Source: an uncultured Alphaproteobacteria bacterium
Lineage (GTDB): Bacteria; Pseudomonadota; Alphaproteobacteria; RF32; CAG-239
DNA: 64,000 nucleotides
NCBI GenBank assembly: GCA_934270475.1
Contig: CAKQPS010000003.1
Coordinates: 1-64,000, forward strand
Direction of reading: 5' to 3'
Under the pieces are notes generated by a model. The model worked only from the letters and a program-made list of their open reading frames with translations, made no database searches and had not been told where the DNA came from. Below, piece after piece: positions 60,880 to 64,000 of this stretch. The position numbers and the translations under genes were made by a program. Position 1 is the stretch's first letter. Each line of letters begins with the position of its first letter.

Positions 60880-62169
60880 TTAGAATGCGTAGTTTACCGA
60901 AAAAGCAAACACTTTCACCGAATTTGAGTAATCGGCAGAAACGTGCGAAGGACCTTCATTGCCGGTAACAGCCGAGTTCATTCTAGCGCTGTGGGCTTTA
61001 ATGTAGGTGTAACCCATATCAAAGCTCAAGTTTTCATTATATTGATAGCCCAAACCTGCTGAATACCAAATACGGTCAGAATCTGGAATACGCGGTGTGC
61101 GGTGAGCATAACGAACGGCGCTTTGGTCATAGGCTAAGCCCAAACGCAATTTCCATTGATTATCCAGCATATAGCTTGTACCGATGGAATAAAAGTTTGT
61201 GTCGCGCCAGTTTTCTTTTACCTGAGCAATGTTGCCTTCCGGTTTGTTTAAGCGGTCGCCGACAAAAGTCAGATTTTGGAAAGAGCTCCAGAACACGCGC
61301 TGATATTCGGCCATAACCGCCCATTTTTCATTGATGTCGTGATAAACACCCATAGAAAGCATGGCCGGAGTAGTTAATTTAGCGCTGATTTTTTGATTCA
61401 TCAAAGCATTTGCCAGCCTTCCGGCGCTTACATATGACGGATCGCCCGAAGCAACCAAAGCGCTGCCGCTTGATTTCATTTTACCTTTTAATTTGTGGTC
61501 TATTTTGCTGCGATAACCAACACCAACACGGGTTGCGTCGCTAAATTCATACATAGCGCCCAATTGGTAGCCCATGTCAAAATCGTTGCCGTTTTCGGTA
61601 ACCAAACCGGTTTGAGAACTCTTGTGGCTGCTGGTCAGGTGCGCCCAAACATATTGCATTTGCACGCCTGCGCCCAAAGATAACTTATCTGTTGCCTTAT
61701 AAGCAAACATCGGGGTAATTGCGCCGGATTTCAAATCCGAGGTAATACCATGGTCGGAACCGACCCAGTCTCTGTCATATTTTGTAATCATGCCAAACGG
61801 AGAATTAACTGCGATAGCCGCAAAAGCTCTGTCGTTAAGTTGATATGATACTGTGCCGTTTGGCGAAACAGCTGCGTGAACCACGTTTTCAACGTCGGCT
61901 CCGCGGGTGCCGTTTTTACTCATAACATTTTTAGCTGTGGCGCGCGGTGCGATGTAGGTTGCGCCCAAGTTTACCTGCAAGCCTTTTTGGCGAGTTAAAC
62001 CGGCGGCGTTATAATATGCGTAAGAACCGTTTTCTGCACCGGCAGTTGCGCCGGCATAAGCGTTACCTTGAGCGGCAGCTGACTGTTCTCTTAAATGGAA
62101 ACCGGCGGCCATAGCGCTGGTAGAGAGCAGAAGGGTGCTCAAGGCGGTTAATGTAAGAACCTTTTTCAT
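60880..62169 (-). CDS. FadL/OmpP1-family outer membrane transporter
   Basis: 429 residues: a signal peptide (cleavage AMA-AGFHL, about 22) and a 14-strand FadL-type barrel for long-chain fatty acids or other hydrophobic substrates. The mature start GFHLREQSAAAQGNAYAG and YYNAAGLTR are typical, with a C-terminal FAFSVNYAF ending in Phe as a BAM signal. An in-frame ATG 72 bp upstream is rejected because MKKVLTLTAL is a clear signal start with AAAGG before it. Together with the Aas-type gene nearby, this suggests scavenging of external fatty acids. Confidence 0.88.
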   Translation of the reverse strand: MKKVLTLTALSTLLLSTSAMAAGFHLREQSAAAQGNAYAGATAGAENGSYAYYNAAGLTRQKGLQVNLGATYIAPRATAKNVMSKNGTRGADVENVVHAAVSPNGTVSYQLNDRAFAAIAVNSPFGMITKYDRDWVGSDHGITSDLKSGAITPMFAYKATDKLSLGAGVQMQYVWAHLTSSHKSSQTGLVTENGNDFDMGYQLGAMYEFSDATRVGVGYRSKIDHKLKGKMKSSGSALVASGDPSYVSAGRLANALMNQKISAKLTTPAMLSMGVYHDINEKWAVMAEYQRVFWSSFQNLTFVGDRLNKPEGNIAQVKENWRDTNFYSIGTSYMLDNQWKLRLGLAYDQSAVRYAHRTPRIPDSDRIWYSAGLGYQYNENLSFDMGYTYIKAHSARMNSAVTGNEGPSHVSADYSNSVKVFAFSVNYAF

Positions 62170-62418
62170 TTTAAACCTTTTTATTATTAAAACATGGTAA
62201 CCCAAATAAATTTGCGTTACGTAGGGCGCACCATACAGCAATATATCAATTTTGGCAAGTTTTTGGCGTAAATCTGGGGATAAAATTTGAAAAATATTGT
62301 AAAAACAAAAAGTTATATGCGAAAAATGACCTGTTGATGACTCTAGCGTTTTTTCTTTACAAATCGTTAATAATAATATATGGATAAGGTATTATTTAAC
62401 AACAGAAAGGTTGGACTT

Positions 62419-64000
62419 GTGAAAGAGTTTGTCAGATTTTGCCTGCGAACGGTTTTGCGTTTGATGAAAGCAAAATGTATTTTTGAATTTGATGTGAACA
62501 ATTTGCCGAAAAAGGGCGTTTATGTGGTTAACCACGTTTCTTATTTAGACCCGATTTTGCTGTTTGCATTTCTCCCTGGTAATCCGGTTTTTGCCCTAAA
62601 CGGTCATTTGTACCGCCGTCATTGGATTAGTTTTTTGATGGGGCGCGCCGATGTGATAAAATTCAATCCGATTGAGCCGTCAGATATTAAAAAGCTGATT
62701 GCTAAAGTAGACGAGGGGCGTTTGGTCGTGATTTTTGCCGAGGGACGCATTACCGAAAACGGCGGCTTGATGAAAATTTACGAAGCTCCGGGGCTGGTTG
62801 CCGATAAGTCTAAATCGCCGATTATTCCGGTTTGGATAGACGGTCCGCAATACGGCTATTTTTCTAAGACTAAGGGCAAATTGCCGCATCGTCCGCTGCC
62901 GAAAATGCGTATCTATGTTGGCAAACCGCGCAGCTTTAAGCTGAAAGACGAACTGCGCCGCCAGCGCGATCACATCAGTAATGAAGTATATATGATTTTG
63001 CGCGAGATGTGCTTTGATATTAACTATGACAAAAATATTTCATTGTTTGCCCAACTGATGAAAACCGCTAAAGTCTATTCCCGCACAGGTTTCTTTTCTA
63101 AACGCCCGCGTATTATAGAAGATATCAACCGCAAGCAAAAGTCTTATAAAGACATTATTGTTGCTTCTTTTGCTTTGGGGCGCAGCTTTAAAAAGTTTAC
63201 CAAAGTTGATGAAAATGTCGGTATTCTGCTGCCAAACGCTATTGCCACAGTTTGCACATTTTTCGGACTTTCGGCATATAACCGCACTCCGGTGATGATT
63301 AACTTTTCTGTCGGTTCTAAAAATATGATTTCCATGTGCAAAACCGCGCTGGTTAAAACCGTTTTGACTTCCCGTGCTTTTATTATTAAAGCTAAAATGG
63401 AAAATGTGGTAGAAGATATGAAAAACGCCGGTTGCAATGTGGTATATTTGGAAGATATTGCTAAAAAAATGTCGCTGTGCACTAAAATCGGCGCTTATAT
63501 CAGCTATAAAATTAAGCATGTTCCGCACAAAACCGGCGGTGATAAAAAGGCGGTTATTCTGTTTACTTCCGGTTCGGAAGGCGCTCCAAAAGGCGTAGTT
63601 TTGAGTCATGCTAACATCATTGCCAATATCAAGCAGATGACGGCGATTCAAACCATTAACTTTAAGGATTTGCTGTTTAACGCCTTGCCGATGTTCCATA
63701 GCTTCGGCTTGACGGTGGGCACGTTGTTCCCGTTGTTTGAAGGTTCTAAGCTGTTCTTGTATCCGTCTCCGCTGCACTATCGTGTGGTTGCTGAGCTGGT
63801 TTATGAACTTGGTGCAACTTTGATGCTGGGTACCGATACTTTCTTGCGCGGTTATGCCAAAATTGCCCACCCGTACGATTTCCACAATATCCGTCTGATG
63901 TATTCCGGCGGTGAGGCTGCTAAGTCTGACACCCGCAGCATGTGGATGGAGCATTCCGGCGTGCGTATGATGGAAGCTTACGGCGCAACCGAATGTTCTC
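62419..64000 (+). CDS. aas: Acyltransferase / acyl-ACP synthetase fusion (Aas-like), partial
   Basis: The reading frame is open from the GTG at 62419 to the window end, so the 3' part is missing; 527 codons are visible. The N-terminal domain is a PlsC-type acyltransferase with NHVSYLD (HxxxxD type) and the EGRITENGG motif. After about residue 210 an AMP-forming acyl synthetase begins, with the P-loop TSGSEGAPKG and later MEAYGATECS. Aas re-acylates lysophospholipids using fatty acids activated to acyl-ACP. GTG with AAAGG 8 bp upstream is preferred over an ATG at 62380, which lacks a ribosome site. Confidence 0.85.
   Translation, partial: MKEFVRFCLRTVLRLMKAKCIFEFDVNNLPKKGVYVVNHVSYLDPILLFAFLPGNPVFALNGHLYRRHWISFLMGRADVIKFNPIEPSDIKKLIAKVDEGRLVVIFAEGRITENGGLMKIYEAPGLVADKSKSPIIPVWIDGPQYGYFSKTKGKLPHRPLPKMRIYVGKPRSFKLKDELRRQRDHISNEVYMILREMCFDINYDKNISLFAQLMKTAKVYSRTGFFSKRPRIIEDINRKQKSYKDIIVASFALGRSFKKFTKVDENVGILLPNAIATVCTFFGLSAYNRTPVMINFSVGSKNMISMCKTALVKTVLTSRAFIIKAKMENVVEDMKNAGCNVVYLEDIAKKMSLCTKIGAYISYKIKHVPHKTGGDKKAVILFTSGSEGAPKGVVLSHANIIANIKQMTAIQTINFKDLLFNALPMFHSFGLTVGTLFPLFEGSKLFLYPSPLHYRVVAELVYELGATLMLGTDTFLRGYAKIAHPYDFHNIRLMYSGGEAAKSDTRSMWMEHSGVRMMEAYGATECS

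Noticed and set aside
63040..63954. A 304-codon minus-strand frame near the window end.
   Set aside because: It is antisense to the clear PlsC/AMP-ligase fusion, whose motifs are on the plus strand.

Overview
The window is chromosomal DNA of an AT-rich bacterium, most likely an uncultured host-associated alphaproteobacterium of the RF32 / 'Azospirillum sp. CAG' type. This placement is an inference. It rests on a ChpT-type histidine phosphotransferase, an ihfB-lapA gene pair, an RNase E with an acidic insert in its S1 region, an EIIA(Man)-HPr pair, a YhdP/AsmA-like giant protein, and several pilin-like genes carrying a GRSMIEMLG signature. Most genes are close-packed housekeeping operons with GGAG-type ribosome sites.

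Layout. 1-0.43 kb: tandem repeat carrying a tRNA-Ser 3' end, then a MerR-type promoter. 0.4-2.2 kb: DXS-like synthase. 2.7-5.3 kb: pyruvoyl arginine decarboxylase plus antiporter (AaxB/AaxC-like), a tRNA-Arg and a second tRNA-associated repeat. 5.4-9.5 kb: three cell-envelope genes, two of them very cysteine-rich. 9.6-9.8 kb: dispersed palindromic repeat. 9.9-16.5 kb: thioredoxin-like lipoprotein, small envelope proteins, a 5'-nucleotidase-like protein, two squalene/phytoene-synthase-like proteins and trmFO. 16.6-19.5 kb: exported protein, chpT, a candidate structured RNA and a glycosyltransferase. 19.5-19.9 kb: tRNA-Ser(GCU) with a duplicated 3' end. 20-22 kb: membrane protein and FAD oxidoreductase. 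22.0-22.9 kb: decayed paralogue of the cysteine-rich protein. 23-26.3 kb: accD, lapA, ihfB, tsaB. 26.4-31.1 kb: PAS protein, EIIA-Man, HPr, adenine methyltransferase. 31.1-35.3 kb: ftsH, DEAD-like protein, yebC-family regulator, ruvC. 35.3-36.2 kb: pilin-like gene split by a CT-repeat frameshift. 36.3-40 kb: BepA-like protease and RNase E. 40.3-48.9 kb: amidase, PBP1A, prfB with its programmed frameshift, AsmA-like protein, HAD protein. 49-49.5 kb: broken second pilin-like gene. 49.6-55.8 kb: nagB-like, slyX, MORN-repeat protein, two TPR proteins. 55.8-60.8 kb: Lon-like protease, clpP, clpX. 60.9-62.2 kb: FadL-type porin. 62.4 kb to the end: Aas-type acyltransferase/acyl-ACP synthetase, cut by the window edge.

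How the genes work together. There is a peptidoglycan and envelope group (amidase, PBP1A, AsmA-like, BepA-like, FadL, Aas), a protein quality-control group (FtsH, Lon-like, ClpXP), a PTS/methyltransferase operon, and an arginine decarboxylation module.

The strongest unusual signals are: (1) a pilin-like gene whose start codon and body are separated by a 7-unit CT tract, so that 6 or 9 units would restore one open frame (candidate phase variation), with an in-frame palindromic repeat in its leader; (2) repeats inserted behind tRNA genes that re-create the tRNA 3' end and terminator; (3) a multi-hairpin RNA candidate bounded by 26-bp direct repeats; (4) several enzymes that keep their fold signature but have lost catalytic residues (NagB-like C72, DEAD-like DDIN, HpnD-like without its first Asp motif). 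No integrase, transposase, CRISPR array or restriction endonuclease is visible.
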